Source: an uncultured Pseudomonadales bacterium (GTDB lineage Bacteria; Pseudomonadota; Gammaproteobacteria; Pseudomonadales; Pseudohongiellaceae). Taken from it: 64,000 nt of DNA. Both the position numbers and the translations under genes were made by a program. Location of the stretch: assembly GCA_947259995.1 (NCBI GenBank), contig CAMYOK010000002.1, forward strand, positions 124,001 to 188,000, in the 5' to 3' direction. The notes beneath the pieces were generated by a model. The model ran no database searches, was not told where the DNA came from, and worked only from the letters and a program-made list of their open reading frames with translations. Each line of letters opens with the position of its first letter. The stretch's first letter is position 1. Shown one piece after another: positions 27,745-36,728 of the stretch.

Positions 27745-29940
27745 CTAGGGTAATGCGAGTGCAACAATACGAGCGGCTTCTCCTCGCGAGCTGACTGACA
27801 TTACTAAATACTGCTTGCCATTCACCATATAGGTCATTGGCACCCCAGTGACAGTACCTGGCATCATGAGCTTCGCCACGATGTCGCCAGTCACTTTATC
27901 AAAGGCCCAGAGTGCATTTTCACCACCTGGCCCCTCACCAGCAAACAATAAGGTCTTAGTAAGAACAAGACCCGAGCGCGTAGGTTTGCCGGTGCGGCCA
28001 ATATCCACGCCTTTGAGCAATGGGTGATTTTTGATCGCCTCTGGCGTGTCACCATTCGGGATTGCCCAAGCGTGCTCACCAGAGCTCATATCGATGGCGG
28101 TGATGCGGCCATATGGCGGCTTCACTAATGGGATCCCATCGACTGACGGCGTGCGACTTCCACCCTGTATATAGTCAACGCTTGAGACGTTCGGCTCATT
28201 TGTCAACGATAACACACTCGTGGCCGTGCGCGAGGGCACGTACAACATGCCAGTTTCTGGGTCATAAGCGGCACCTTCCCAGTTTGAGCCACCTGTAGAA
28301 GAGGGCAAATGCAGTGTTCCCTGCGTCCCATCCTTAGGGTCTTCAAACAACGAAGGAGGCGTAAAGACAGAAGTGCTGAAACGGAATTTCGATGCCGCCT
28401 CTTTTGCCAATGCCAATATCTCTGGAGTGAAATCGACTAAGTCGTCCTCACTAAACCCTTGTCGGTCATACGGCAGGGGTTTAGTCGGAAACGGCTGCGT
28501 GGCAGCCGTCCACTCACCAGGAACATCAGTTTGCGGCACCGGGCGCTCTTCAACTGGGAACAATGGTTCACCCGTTGCTGGATCGAATGCAAACAGGTGA
28601 GACTGTTTCAAGGTTTGTATCAGCGTTCGCTGACCACTTGGCAGTGTCGCCAAGATGGGGGCCGAAGGCGTATCCCAATCCCAAATGTCATGGTGGGTTG
28701 TCTGGAAATGCCAGAGTTTCTCCCCAGTCTTGTAGTCCAAGGCAACAGTAGAGCTTGCATAGAGGTTGTTGCCGGGACGATCGCCGCCATAGCGGTCACC
28801 AGTCGCCGATTCGACAGGGAGGTAGACCACCCCTAGTTCTTCATCGGCCGACATCGGTGCCCACACACCCGCGTTCCCCGTGTACTCAGCCCCTGCAAGC
28901 CAAGTCTCATAACCCGGCTCACCTGGCTCTGGAATTGTCTTAAAGGTCCACAGCAACTCACCAGTGCTTGCATCGAAGGCTCTAACATCGCCTTTGACAT
29001 TGCTGGCAGAGACAGGACGCATGCCCACTAAGTGCGCAGCACCAGTGATTACGACGCCATCGATGGCCATAGGCATAAAGGACATGCCAATATCGATATC
29101 GTCACGGCCTGGCCCAAGACGAAGGCCTTGTTGAAGATCAACCCAACCCGCATCGCCGAAGGTTTCGATCTCATCACCGGTGTTGGCATCTAGTGCCACC
29201 AAGAAATAGCCAGGAGTGATGACAAAAATCACATCACGGCCATTGTCATTGTAATAAGTCAGGCCTTTACCAGAGCCTTTACGTGGCGCAGCATCAAAGC
29301 GCGCGCCTTCATTCGGACGCCACATCCATTGAATCTGGCCGGACTCTGCGTCCAAAGACACGACATTACGCGTCGCTCCTGCAGTCACAAACACACTGCC
29401 ATTGACCATCAGTGGTGTGGTCACACTGAACGCTTCGGGCGACGGGCCAAAGGAGCTGGTATTGAACATCCAGGCAATTTCTAGATTTCTCACATTGCTG
29501 GCATCGATCTGATCAAGAGGCGCATAGCGATTGGCGTGCTCTGTGCCATTGAAATGCGTCCACTCGAAACTCGCCGCATCGGACTCTTCCACTGCTGCCG
29601 GTGTAATCGTCAAAGACTCTAGCTCTGCGAGACTGACTTGCCCGCCGGGAACAGGCACGTTTCCAGCGGATAAAATGTAGGCAGTGACATCAAGGTACTG
29701 GTCATTGGTAAGCGAACCAGGAGTTTCTGCGGGCATCGTGGTACGGATAAGGTTGTATAGCTCCCCACCACTGCGGCCCAACCAGTTCCCACGTAACCGG
29801 GCATCCATCTCCACCGGCACATGACAACGGGAACATTCGGCTTGAAATACTTCCTGACCTCTTGAGACATTAGCATCCTGCGCAATGGCAGAAGTAAGGC
29901 CACAAAGGCTCAAAAGTAGAAATACTGATAATCTTGACAC
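27745..29940 (-). CDS. PQQ-dependent dehydrogenase with N-terminal cytochrome c domain
   Basis: A 731-residue periplasmic quinoprotein. A signal peptide (to about residue 20) precedes a cytochrome c domain with haem site CSRCH at residues 36-40, and then an eight-bladed PQQ propeller beginning at WTHFNGTEHANRYAPLDQI. Several tryptophan-docking-like repeats (ALDANTGDEIETFG, AFDASTGELLWTF, ALDYKTGEKLWHFQT) are clear. The haem is N-terminal, unlike alcohol dehydrogenases with C-terminal cytochromes. It starts with GTG after AAGGAGAGAG. Substrate is unknown, a sugar or alcohol being likely. No pqq biosynthesis genes are in the window. Confidence 0.88.
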   Translation of the reverse strand: MSRLSVFLLLSLCGLTSAIAQDANVSRGQEVFQAECSRCHVPVEMDARLRGNWLGRSGGELYNLIRTTMPAETPGSLTNDQYLDVTAYILSAGNVPVPGGQVSLAELESLTITPAAVEESDAASFEWTHFNGTEHANRYAPLDQIDASNVRNLEIAWMFNTSSFGPSPEAFSVTTPLMVNGSVFVTAGATRNVVSLDAESGQIQWMWRPNEGARFDAAPRKGSGKGLTYYNDNGRDVIFVITPGYFLVALDANTGDEIETFGDAGWVDLQQGLRLGPGRDDIDIGMSFMPMAIDGVVITGAAHLVGMRPVSASNVKGDVRAFDASTGELLWTFKTIPEPGEPGYETWLAGAEYTGNAGVWAPMSADEELGVVYLPVESATGDRYGGDRPGNNLYASSTVALDYKTGEKLWHFQTTHHDIWDWDTPSAPILATLPSGQRTLIQTLKQSHLFAFDPATGEPLFPVEERPVPQTDVPGEWTAATQPFPTKPLPYDRQGFSEDDLVDFTPEILALAKEAASKFRFSTSVFTPPSLFEDPKDGTQGTLHLPSSTGGSNWEGAAYDPETGMLYVPSRTATSVLSLTNEPNVSSVDYIQGGSRTPSVDGIPLVKPPYGRITAIDMSSGEHAWAIPNGDTPEAIKNHPLLKGVDIGRTGKPTRSGLVLTKTLLFAGEGPGGENALWAFDKVTGDIVAKLMMPGTVTGVPMTYMVNGKQYLVMSVSSRGEAARIVALALP

Positions 29941-30104
29941 GTACTCTCTCCTTACTTGTCGATTTCTAGTAAAACTTTTGCAGCGCGGGATATTACTGGG
30001 TTTGCGCCCTAACGAACAGGCGCAATTAAGGAGCTAGCCTTAAATACCAGCCCCTGTATCGCTACAAACGGTGTCATCTCTCTCAAGCAGGTAAGAGAGT
30101 TATG

Positions 30105-30638
30105 TCACTCTTTCATTTCGCAACGTGGATCGCTGCTTTGAATACCGTGTATTTGTTCACGGCTTATTGGCAGTGGTGCACACCCGTGGTCAGTGCCACA
30201 GATGAGATCCCACTCTGGACGTGCAAGTTGGTGGCAACCAAAACAATTGCCACCGAACTGATTAACAACTTCTGTAGTCCCGCGTACCGCTATTTTGCTA
30301 CCAGTTGCGGCAACACTCAACTCAAAAAACTCCCAATCGTTGGTTTCTGGGTTCCAGCCTTCTCGGTGCTTCACCATTACCTCACTAGGAATCAACGACA
30401 CCATGGAGCCTGCGGGGTAGGTTCCACCTTCGCTAGAACTAGCGACCGCCACCGTGGCGTCTAGGTCACCCAACAAATTAGATACGAAGAATTCTCCCAC
30501 TTGGGTCATAGCGCCAAGGCAATCGAAGGAATCGTCGGTAATATCCAGTTGTTTGCTCGTGTCCGCAGTAAAAGCCTGTCCTGCTAACAATAGCGCTGAT
30601 CCCAGTAATATGGACTTTTTCAATAATGATAACGGCAT
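30105..30638 (-). CDS. exported CxxCH haem protein, cytochrome P460-like
   Basis: A 177-residue protein with a signal peptide (to about residue 25) and a single haem c motif CFGCH at residues 132-136, close to the C terminus. The segment GTYPAGSMVSLIPSEVMVKH followed by WEFFEL and FGGNCFGCHQLA fits the P460-like arrangement, where the haem motif is C-terminal; I cannot identify a cross-linking lysine with certainty. I chose the ATG at 30638 behind a G-rich site. It lies upstream of the PQQ dehydrogenase on the same strand, but with a 164-base gap. Confidence 0.72.
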   Translation of the reverse strand: MPLSLLKKSILLGSALLLAGQAFTADTSKQLDITDDSFDCLGAMTQVGEFFVSNLLGDLDATVAVASSSEGGTYPAGSMVSLIPSEVMVKHREGWNPETNDWEFFELSVAATGSKIAVRGTTEVVNQFGGNCFGCHQLARPEWDLICGTDHGCAPLPISREQIHGIQSSDPRCEMKE

Positions 30639-30845
30639 AATCCCCCCCAAAATAGTATTTTTATGACATTCGAAACCAATGAATAATAACCCTCATTACT
30701 ACAAGCCGAAAGTGAAAATAAATCACAGTGATGACTAGAGTGAAATCAGCCCACCCTCAACACCAAGGAGTATCGTGGGCCAACTGGACATTACCCCCTT
30801 GGTACGGCACTATTCGGCCCGACATTAAAGACCAAGAGTAGAACA

Positions 30846-31187
30846 ATGAGTAGTTTGCCCCCCTGTCCAAAATGCGCCAGTGAATACACTTATGAAAGCG
30901 CTGGGATATTTATTTGTCCCGAATGTGCCCACGAGTGGTCTGCCCAAGACATGGTCGAAGCGCAGGAAGAAAGCTCGACGATTACTGATTCGAACGGCAA
31001 CCCATTGCAAGATGGCGACAGCGTTACCGTAATCAAAGACTTAAAAGTGAAAGGCTCTTCGCTGGTCGTTAAGGTTGGGACCAAAGTGAAAAACATTCGC
31101 TTAGTCGATGGCGACCACGATATCGATTGCAAGATCGATGGCATCGGCGCAATGAAGCTTAAGTCTGAATTCGTCAAGAAATCCTAG
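30846..31187 (+). CDS. yjdM: zinc-ribbon protein YjdM (PhnA family)
   Basis: A 113-residue protein with an N-terminal zinc ribbon ([10 protein letters not shown] ... CPECAHEW) and a conserved C-terminal SH3-like part ([37 protein letters not shown]). It matches E. coli YjdM/PhnA closely. Despite the old name, it is not shown to act in phosphonate use. It is a single gene, 40 bases before rsuA. Confidence 0.93.
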   Translation: MSSLPPCPKCASEYTYESAGIFICPECAHEWSAQDMVEAQEESSTITDSNGNPLQDGDSVTVIKDLKVKGSSLVVKVGTKVKNIRLVDGDHDIDCKIDGIGAMKLKSEFVKKS

Positions 31188-31227
31188 ACCGAGCCATTGC
31201 AAGCACGCCTTGTTAGAGTAAGGGCCT

Positions 31228-31923
31228 ATGCCTGCCTATAACACACGCCTCGATCGCTTTCTCGCAACGACATTGCACATTAATCGCAAAGCCGTGAAGC
31301 CGCTTTTGGCCGCAGGAAAGGTGTGTTTAGACGGAAAGATTGCAAGAGATTGCGACACCATCATCACGCGCTTCACCCGTGTCACCTTAGAAGAGCAGGT
31401 ATTACAAGACCAACAAGCTCACTACTTGATGCTACACAAACCAGCCGGCATGTTGAGTGCCACGAAGGATGCCGCGCAATTAACCGTGATGTCTTTGCTG
31501 CCTACGGCACTGCATCTTAATCTGCATATTGTCGGACGTTTAGATAAAAACTCTACGGGTTTGCTGCTATTGAGTAATGACGGGGAATGGTCCAACTCAT
31601 TAATGAGCCCGGGCCACCATGTCGAGAAAACTTATCTTGTCAGGGTTAAACACGAAATCACTCCAGAGTGTGTTGAGGCCTTCGCGAACGGCATCCATTT
31701 TCCCTTTGAAGATATCGTCACGCTTCCTGCACACTTACAAATTCTCGAACCCACTTTGGCACGAGTCACTCTTATCGAGGGGCGCTATCATCAAATCAAA
31801 AGGATGTTTGGGCGTTTTCGCAATCCAGTGTTAGGGCTACACCGTACCTCGATAGGCAAAATACAGCTCGACCCTAACCTTGCGGCGGGGCAGTACAGAG
31901 CACTTACCTTGCAAGAGATTTAG
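31228..31923 (+). CDS. rsuA: RsuA-type 16S rRNA pseudouridine synthase
   Basis: A 231-residue enzyme with an N-terminal S4-like segment (TRLDRFLATTLHINRKAVKPL) and the RsuA/RluB catalytic motif GRLDKNSTGLLLLSNDGEW carrying the catalytic Asp. RsuA makes pseudouridine at position 516 of 16S rRNA; the RsuA versus RluE/RluF choice rests on overall length and the RYHQIKRMFGRF motif. The stop overlaps the end of the small protein gene on the opposite strand by four bases. Confidence 0.85.
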   Translation: MPAYNTRLDRFLATTLHINRKAVKPLLAAGKVCLDGKIARDCDTIITRFTRVTLEEQVLQDQQAHYLMLHKPAGMLSATKDAAQLTVMSLLPTALHLNLHIVGRLDKNSTGLLLLSNDGEWSNSLMSPGHHVEKTYLVRVKHEITPECVEAFANGIHFPFEDIVTLPAHLQILEPTLARVTLIEGRYHQIKRMFGRFRNPVLGLHRTSIGKIQLDPNLAAGQYRALTLQEI

Positions 31924-32102
31924 AAATTAGTGCAATGTGCCGCTTCTGGTGCTACCCCTGAACCTATGGCTACCGGCGCGGGGGCATCATAAGGGTTGAT
32001 TGGCTGCGCCTGCCATGAGTCTAGCAATAACAGTAATACTACAAATCCAATACAGAAATGTGCCACTGTTATACGGCTTGGCAAAGGGTTTTCTAGGCTC
32101 AT
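31920..32102 (-). CDS. 60-residue membrane-anchored protein coupled to yeeE
   Basis: The ATG at 32102 overlaps the TGA of yeeE (ATGA), the typical sign of translational coupling. The product has one hydrophobic helix (about residues 12-30) and a short periplasmic-type tail rich in Pro and Ala. I do not recognise a family. The coupling to the YeeE transporter suggests it is an accessory part of the sulfur-import module. Confidence 0.6.
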   Translation of the reverse strand: MSLENPLPSRITVAHFCIGFVVLLLLLDSWQAQPINPYDAPAPVAIGSGVAPEAAHCTNF

Positions 32103-33235
32103 GCTCCACCCACCGGTGTTGGCATGGCGCGCAGTAATTTCGGGCGCAATTTCACCCCAATAATTGATCCGCAGAATGCCGATACAAACCATGCCCAGCC
32201 ATGCAGGCTGCCTGTCGATATGCCACTGAAAAACGCGCCAACATTGCAGCCGAAAGCGACTCTTGCGCTATAGCCCAGCACCACACCAGCCACGGCGACA
32301 ATCAGCCAACTTGCAGGGACCAGCGGCGCAACTTGCGCACCTGACTCTCTACGCCAACGCATCACGATAAAGGCCCCAAATATTAAACCGATATTAGTCA
32401 GAGAGGTCACATCTGTAAGGATCGACTGTTGCAGTCGTGTTGCATGAGCCGGCGCTCCCCAGAAAACATTAGCGGTTAAGTCCACCCCCGAAGCACTGAC
32501 AATCTTAGCGCCCCATAAGCCAAGCCCGTACACCACCCCCCAAGACTGCCCTGCAATAACTAAGTTCAACACTGCCAAGCCTGCTAGCAATGTCGCTGCG
32601 AATAATAACCGTTTTCCAGGCAGACGCTTTCCCGGCTGGGCGCGCCAAAAGGTTAAACCGGCAACAAGGGATAACCCCAATAGCGTCACCACTAAGCCCG
32701 ACACATCGCCGAACAACCCTTGCAATGTATAAGTGGGGAGAGAGCCAAGTGATGTCCACCAAGCCAAGTGCAGGCTGCCAAGAAAGCTTCCTAAGACAAA
32801 ACCAATAAAAGCAATTCCCGCAATCGCATTGCCACTGCCTGCATTGATTAAAGTACCAGAACCGCAGCCCATTACGATCTGCATGCACAGACCAAACACG
32901 AACGCCGCGCCGACCATAGCAATTCCGATCGGGGCGTAGGCGCCGTTGAGTTCATTCGGGAAAGCCGCAAGTAGAGGAAAAATTGCCGTAGCGCTCAAAG
33001 CGATTGCGAGAAGTTGGGCGCTTAGACCGCGGCCGTCGCGGTCATTGACGATCGCTCGCCAAGGCCCCGTAAAACCAAAACGCAGCCCTTCCAACACAAA
33101 GCCAAAACCAAGACCAATAATCACCAAGAAGGCAGAGCGCGGGCCTGCAATGGCGAACGTTGCACAGACTAACGCGACACAAATAATCGCCAACCAAACG
33201 CGGCGTTTAGCGATAACACTGGTATTTGTGGGCAC
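32099..33235 (-). CDS. YeeE/YedE family sulfur-compound transporter
   Basis: A 378-residue inner-membrane protein with about ten helices. The two conserved cysteine motifs of the YeeE fold are clear: MGCGSGTLINAGSGN near residue 123 and FGCNVGAFFSGI followed by GSLHGW near the C terminus. YeeE-type proteins import thiosulfate or related sulfur through a cysteine path. The start is GTG at 33235, with GGGAGC upstream, only three bases after the rhodanese gene ends. It is coupled to a small membrane protein downstream. Confidence 0.88.
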   Translation of the reverse strand: MPTNTSVIAKRRVWLAIICVALVCATFAIAGPRSAFLVIIGLGFGFVLEGLRFGFTGPWRAIVNDRDGRGLSAQLLAIALSATAIFPLLAAFPNELNGAYAPIGIAMVGAAFVFGLCMQIVMGCGSGTLINAGSGNAIAGIAFIGFVLGSFLGSLHLAWWTSLGSLPTYTLQGLFGDVSGLVVTLLGLSLVAGLTFWRAQPGKRLPGKRLLFAATLLAGLAVLNLVIAGQSWGVVYGLGLWGAKIVSASGVDLTANVFWGAPAHATRLQQSILTDVTSLTNIGLIFGAFIVMRWRRESGAQVAPLVPASWLIVAVAGVVLGYSARVAFGCNVGAFFSGISTGSLHGWAWFVSAFCGSIIGVKLRPKLLRAMPTPVGGA

Positions 33236-33238
33236 GCA

Positions 33239-34189
33239 CTAAGCTCCCAGTAAGGAACCGAACCAATCAGCTGTCATACGCCAATAATGCTTCAAGCGAT
33301 TAGGCTCGTTGTCCATCGGACGATTCGCCATACTCCACTCAGTCATGCTCTCTGCATAGAGTTTTGTATTTGGGACGCCTTGGAGTTCACTTAGAACAAA
33401 CCAATTAATCGCAGCCAAATGCCCTGTATTACAGAAAGATACCGTCACAGACGCTGCGGGCTGACTTTGGGCTGCAAGAATCTCACTCACTTGCGCAGCA
33501 GGTTTTACGCGGCTGCCTTCGAAAAGCGAGGTAAAACTGAGATTGCTTGCCCCTTTTATGGTGCCGGGCATACCCGTCGAAGAGCTTAAGCCTTCATAAA
33601 AGTCTGGCGTTCGAGCATCGAGCAATCGTCCACTGTTGTTTTCCACCATCTCCTCTAATTCAGCTGTGCGCACTCTGTATTGGTCGCTCCACTGCGGCTG
33701 AAAGCTCGATGCAGCAACGCGATGGGTTTGTGTGCTGACAGGAAGGTTAGCTGCAGACCAAGCGCTAAATCCACCATTGAGCAGCGCTAGATTCTTAATC
33801 CCTAGAGACTTTAAGGTCCAGTACACTCTTGCCGCCGCGCCAAAGTCCGCCGAGTTACTTCCAGCATGTACAACGACTACCGGAGTATCTGCGTTCAAAC
33901 CCAAGCCCTGCACAATGGGAGTTAAAGTTTCAATTGAACTTACGGCGCCGGGGTTCTCACGTGGGCCGCGGAACTGCGCATAGGGCGCAGGGATAGCTCC
34001 AGGGATATGCCCTTCTTCATAGTTGCCCGTCACCTGCAGAATACGCACTTCCGGCGTTGCTGCCAGTATATTGGCCAGTTGCGCAGGCTCTAATAAGGCG
34101 GTCCAGCCTTGCGGTGCGGCCGCTGCAGATAGAGGGAGGGAGAGGGATGCCACTAAGACCAACAGGCAAACACGCGTTAAAAAATTCAT
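33239..34189 (-). CDS. exported two-domain rhodanese (sulfurtransferase)
   Basis: A 316-residue protein with a signal peptide ending near AAAAP (residue 26). It holds two rhodanese modules; the second has the active cysteine in SFCNTGHLA (Cys253), while the first lacks a cysteine at the matching place (VVVHAGSNSAD), so it is probably a structural domain. A thiosulfate or mercaptopyruvate sulfurtransferase role in the periplasm is likely. It is the first gene of the apparent rhodanese-yeeE-small protein operon. Confidence 0.87.
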   Translation of the reverse strand: MNFLTRVCLLVLVASLSLPLSAAAAPQGWTALLEPAQLANILAATPEVRILQVTGNYEEGHIPGAIPAPYAQFRGPRENPGAVSSIETLTPIVQGLGLNADTPVVVVHAGSNSADFGAAARVYWTLKSLGIKNLALLNGGFSAWSAANLPVSTQTHRVAASSFQPQWSDQYRVRTAELEEMVENNSGRLLDARTPDFYEGLSSSTGMPGTIKGASNLSFTSLFEGSRVKPAAQVSEILAAQSQPAASVTVSFCNTGHLAAINWFVLSELQGVPNTKLYAESMTEWSMANRPMDNEPNRLKHYWRMTADWFGSLLGA

Positions 34190-34422
34190 AATACAGCTCC
34201 CTCAAATCGCGATTCTTTAAACAAATTGTAAAGTGCGCTAGTTGTACTCCGACATCCTCCTAAGTGCAAGTATTTGATACAGTTTATCTAAAAAACATTC
34301 AACACCCTTGCGGTGACTCAACGCGAAGCGGAATAAGGTTTTGGCTTACAAAAACCTATAGACACGTTTACACTGCACTGCCAGTAGCGCAGCCCTCACA
34401 GCGAAGATAGAGTCCTCAGAGA

Positions 34423-34911
34423 ATGATCACGCCCGTCACCACAAGCGATGCCGCACAGATCTGCGAAATTTATAACCATTACATTGATACGAGTGTGATC
34501 AGCTTTGAAAGTACTGCCGTCAGTACCGCTGAGATGTGCTCGCGAATTACCACTATCGAACAACTTAATCTGCCGTGGCTCGTTGCGAGAGATGCTGGGG
34601 AAGTCGTGGGCTATGCCTATGCAACGCAGTGGAAAGCACGGCACGCCTATCGTTACTGTGTGGAAATTTCCATCTACCTTGCCCCTAACACGAAGGCAAA
34701 AGGGATTGGCAGTGCCCTGTACGAGGCATTGTTTGCCTCCCTAAGAAAACTCGATGTCCACGCAGTGATGGCCTGCATCGCATTACCTAATGCTCATAGC
34801 ATTGCCTTGCATGAAAAATTTGGGATGCGCAAGGTGGCCCACTTTGAGGAAGTGGGCTACAAGTTCGATCGCTGGCTCGATGTGGGCTACTGGCAGGTCA
34901 ATCTAAAATAA
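34423..34911 (+). CDS. GNAT N-acetyltransferase, phosphinothricin acetyltransferase-like
   Basis: A 162-residue acetyltransferase. The pattern AAQICEIYNHYIDTSVISFE at the N terminus, SIYLAPNTKAKGIGSALYEAL for the acetyl-CoA site, and NAHSIALHEKFGMRKVAHFEEVGYKF near the end match the PAT/MddA-like group. Members acetylate amino-group-containing compounds such as methionine sulfoximine; the natural substrate here is unknown. The gene ends five bases from the stop of the convergent PepSY gene. Confidence 0.85.
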   Translation: MITPVTTSDAAQICEIYNHYIDTSVISFESTAVSTAEMCSRITTIEQLNLPWLVARDAGEVVGYAYATQWKARHAYRYCVEISIYLAPNTKAKGIGSALYEALFASLRKLDVHAVMACIALPNAHSIALHEKFGMRKVAHFEEVGYKFDRWLDVGYWQVNLK

Positions 34912-34915
34912 CGGC

Positions 34916-36076
34916 TCAGCGCTGCGTCGCATGCAACTCAGCAGCCACATTTTTCTCTCTGCGGGTTCGGCCCAGCCAACGCATGAATCGACGCCAAGAA
35001 AGCGCAAAGCCAGTCCAAACCATCAAGATAGACGTGAACGACACAAGCCCCGCGATGGTCTGCCCAAGCAAGCCAAGCGCCTCGCCCGTGTGTAAAAAAC
35101 GCACCCAAGAACGGGCCTGTCGCCCGGCACTAAGTTGCGCAAAGGGCACCCAAGAAAGCTCCTCACCAGTGTAGGCATTCAAATTCAAATTATGGCGCTT
35201 TTGTGGTTGCCCGCCATTGCCCTCATCGATAGCAATAGCGACGGAGTCTGCGCCAGCCTCTGGCAAAGAGATAGTCATTGTATTCCACTGGGTAGAGTAG
35301 GCCTGAGCGCGTTCGAGCGTGTCCATAAGCGTTAATCGTTGTGCATTTTCAGGCACTTCCACTACGATCTCTTCTGTCGCCACGGCGCCTCGCTGCGGAG
35401 GCTCTTCACCCGCTAAGCGATATACTAGATTATTGGCCCACGTATAATTAAAGACAGTTGCAGTCGCTACAACGACGGCTAACGGAATAGCGCTCCAAAA
35501 ACCGAACACGTGATGCCAGTTGAAATCTCGCGCCTGGCCTGAACGGGCATTGGGATGAAACCAGAGACGTAGGCGCATTGTGCTCCAGCGAAAGATCGCG
35601 GGCAGCCAAAGGTAAATACCACTAAAAATAAGAAACAAGAACATTAGATTGGCGATACCAGTCACGGCACGTGCATTCGCTCTACCCTCGCCAGTCACAT
35701 TGAACCAGCGGTGCCAGCCTGTCACCGCAGAGAAGAAGGCATCTAAGGAGTCACTATGGGGCTCATAGGCCTCGCCGGAGTAAGGGTTAAGGATCACTTC
35801 ACCTGTACGCCCTTGTCGCAGCACGACCGGAGCGGCGGGATCGGAAGCAATGACGACGCTTTGCGGTGTAAAGTTGGCGCTGCTATGTTGTGCGATCAAG
35901 GTCTCCAATGGCATTTTGCTCTGCCCTTCAGGCTCTGCAAAATAGGCCTGATCTTCCCAAGCGAGAATCTGCCGCTCGTAAGTTAAAATGACGCCAGTGA
36001 CCGACATCATCAAGACCACCACTCCAGCGGCAACGCCGCAGCTTAAATGTAGCCAAAATATCGCTTTCCTAATCAT
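34916..36076 (-). CDS. PepSY-associated transmembrane protein (iron-regulated type)
   Basis: A 386-residue inner-membrane protein with four or so helices and periplasmic PepSY regions. IFWLHLSCGVAAGVVVLMMSVTGVILTYE at the N terminus (His in helix 1), VTGWHRWFNVTGEGR and FNWHHVFGFWSAIPL are characteristic of the PiuB-type iron-uptake membrane proteins that are thought to reduce ferric-siderophore. A strong Fur-like box lies just upstream (36103-36121). No siderophore receptor lies next to it. Confidence 0.85.
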   Translation of the reverse strand: MIRKAIFWLHLSCGVAAGVVVLMMSVTGVILTYERQILAWEDQAYFAEPEGQSKMPLETLIAQHSSANFTPQSVVIASDPAAPVVLRQGRTGEVILNPYSGEAYEPHSDSLDAFFSAVTGWHRWFNVTGEGRANARAVTGIANLMFLFLIFSGIYLWLPAIFRWSTMRLRLWFHPNARSGQARDFNWHHVFGFWSAIPLAVVVATATVFNYTWANNLVYRLAGEEPPQRGAVATEEIVVEVPENAQRLTLMDTLERAQAYSTQWNTMTISLPEAGADSVAIAIDEGNGGQPQKRHNLNLNAYTGEELSWVPFAQLSAGRQARSWVRFLHTGEALGLLGQTIAGLVSFTSILMVWTGFALSWRRFMRWLGRTRREKNVAAELHATQR

Positions 36077-36102
36077 TGCCTATTTTCCGTCCAATAAATA
36101 AT

Positions 36103-36121
36103 GGCAATGATAATTATTCTT
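36103..36121 (-). promoter_or_regulatory. Fur box upstream of the PepSY gene
   Basis: The 19-base stretch GGCAATGATAATTATTCTT matches the Fur consensus at 14 of 19 positions, including the core AATGATAAT-ATT. It is 27 bases before the PepSY gene start, the proper place to block the promoter when iron is plentiful. This supports iron-regulated expression. Confidence 0.65.
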
Positions 36122-36213
36122 ATTTAGTTTTGCAAGCGCGCTTTAGTCGCTATCTAAGCAGAACGATACGGCTCTAGAGCAGGTCGCCGATAGTCGAGCG
36201 TGAGCAAGGTAGT

Positions 36214-36444
36214 CTATGACTCGGAGGGTTTGGAGTGGGACTTCAATGGTTGCAACAAGGTTTCGATGCCATTGACCTTGATCTCATGCATCAAAGCAAG
36301 CTGGCGGCCTAGTTTATTTGCCGGAAAGCCTTGCTTGCTGAACCAAACAAGGTATGGCTCAGGCAGGTCGAGTAATTTTAGCCCGCGGTATTTTCCAAAC
36401 GGCATCGTTTGGTTGATGGCTTCTAACAAAAGTTCTTCGTTCAT
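36214..36444 (-). CDS. DUF3820 family protein
   Basis: A 76-residue protein with the DUF3820 pattern: MPFGKYRGLKLLDLPEPYLVWF then GFPANKLGRQLALMHEIK. The family also occurs fused to exonucleases, but its role is not established. It ends the minus-strand group rnk-DUF2164-DUF3820, with short gaps between genes. Confidence 0.85.
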   Translation of the reverse strand: MNEELLLEAINQTMPFGKYRGLKLLDLPEPYLVWFSKQGFPANKLGRQLALMHEIKVNGIETLLQPLKSHSKPSES

Positions 36445-36452
36445 AGATAGAT

Positions 36453-36707
36453 TTAACGCTGCAGTTCGGTTGCTCGCTCCAACTCTAATATGGAATCGGC
36501 GATATCGTCTAACTTCGAACTAAGTATAGTTTGTGCGTCATACAGGCCCCGATTGTAAAAAAAGGAGCCAATCTGCTCAGAGAAGAAGTCTAATAAAAAC
36601 TCTGCGTCGAACTGACCAATGTCTTGGTCAAGTTCGCTCTCAAAGTATCGTTGTACTTTCGCAACTATTTCAGCTTTTTCACTATCGGTAAATTTTATTT
36701 CCGCCAT
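36453..36707 (-). CDS. DUF2164 family protein
   Basis: An 84-residue, mostly helical acidic protein. The core AEIVAKVQRYFESELDQDIG followed by FDAEFLLDFFSEQIGSFFYNRG is typical of DUF2164, whose function is unknown. It lies between rnk (21 bases upstream) and the DUF3820 gene (8 bases downstream) on the same strand, so it is probably in one operon with them. Confidence 0.88.
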   Translation of the reverse strand: MAEIKFTDSEKAEIVAKVQRYFESELDQDIGQFDAEFLLDFFSEQIGSFFYNRGLYDAQTILSSKLDDIADSILELERATELQR

Positions 36708-36728
36708 AAGTTCTAGAGGACTCCGAAG

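Noticed and set aside
34336..34357. Small inverted repeat AGGTTTT/AAAACCT between the rhodanese and acetyltransferase genes
   Set aside because: Seven-base arms in A/T-rich DNA, no T run and no clear promoter or operator context.
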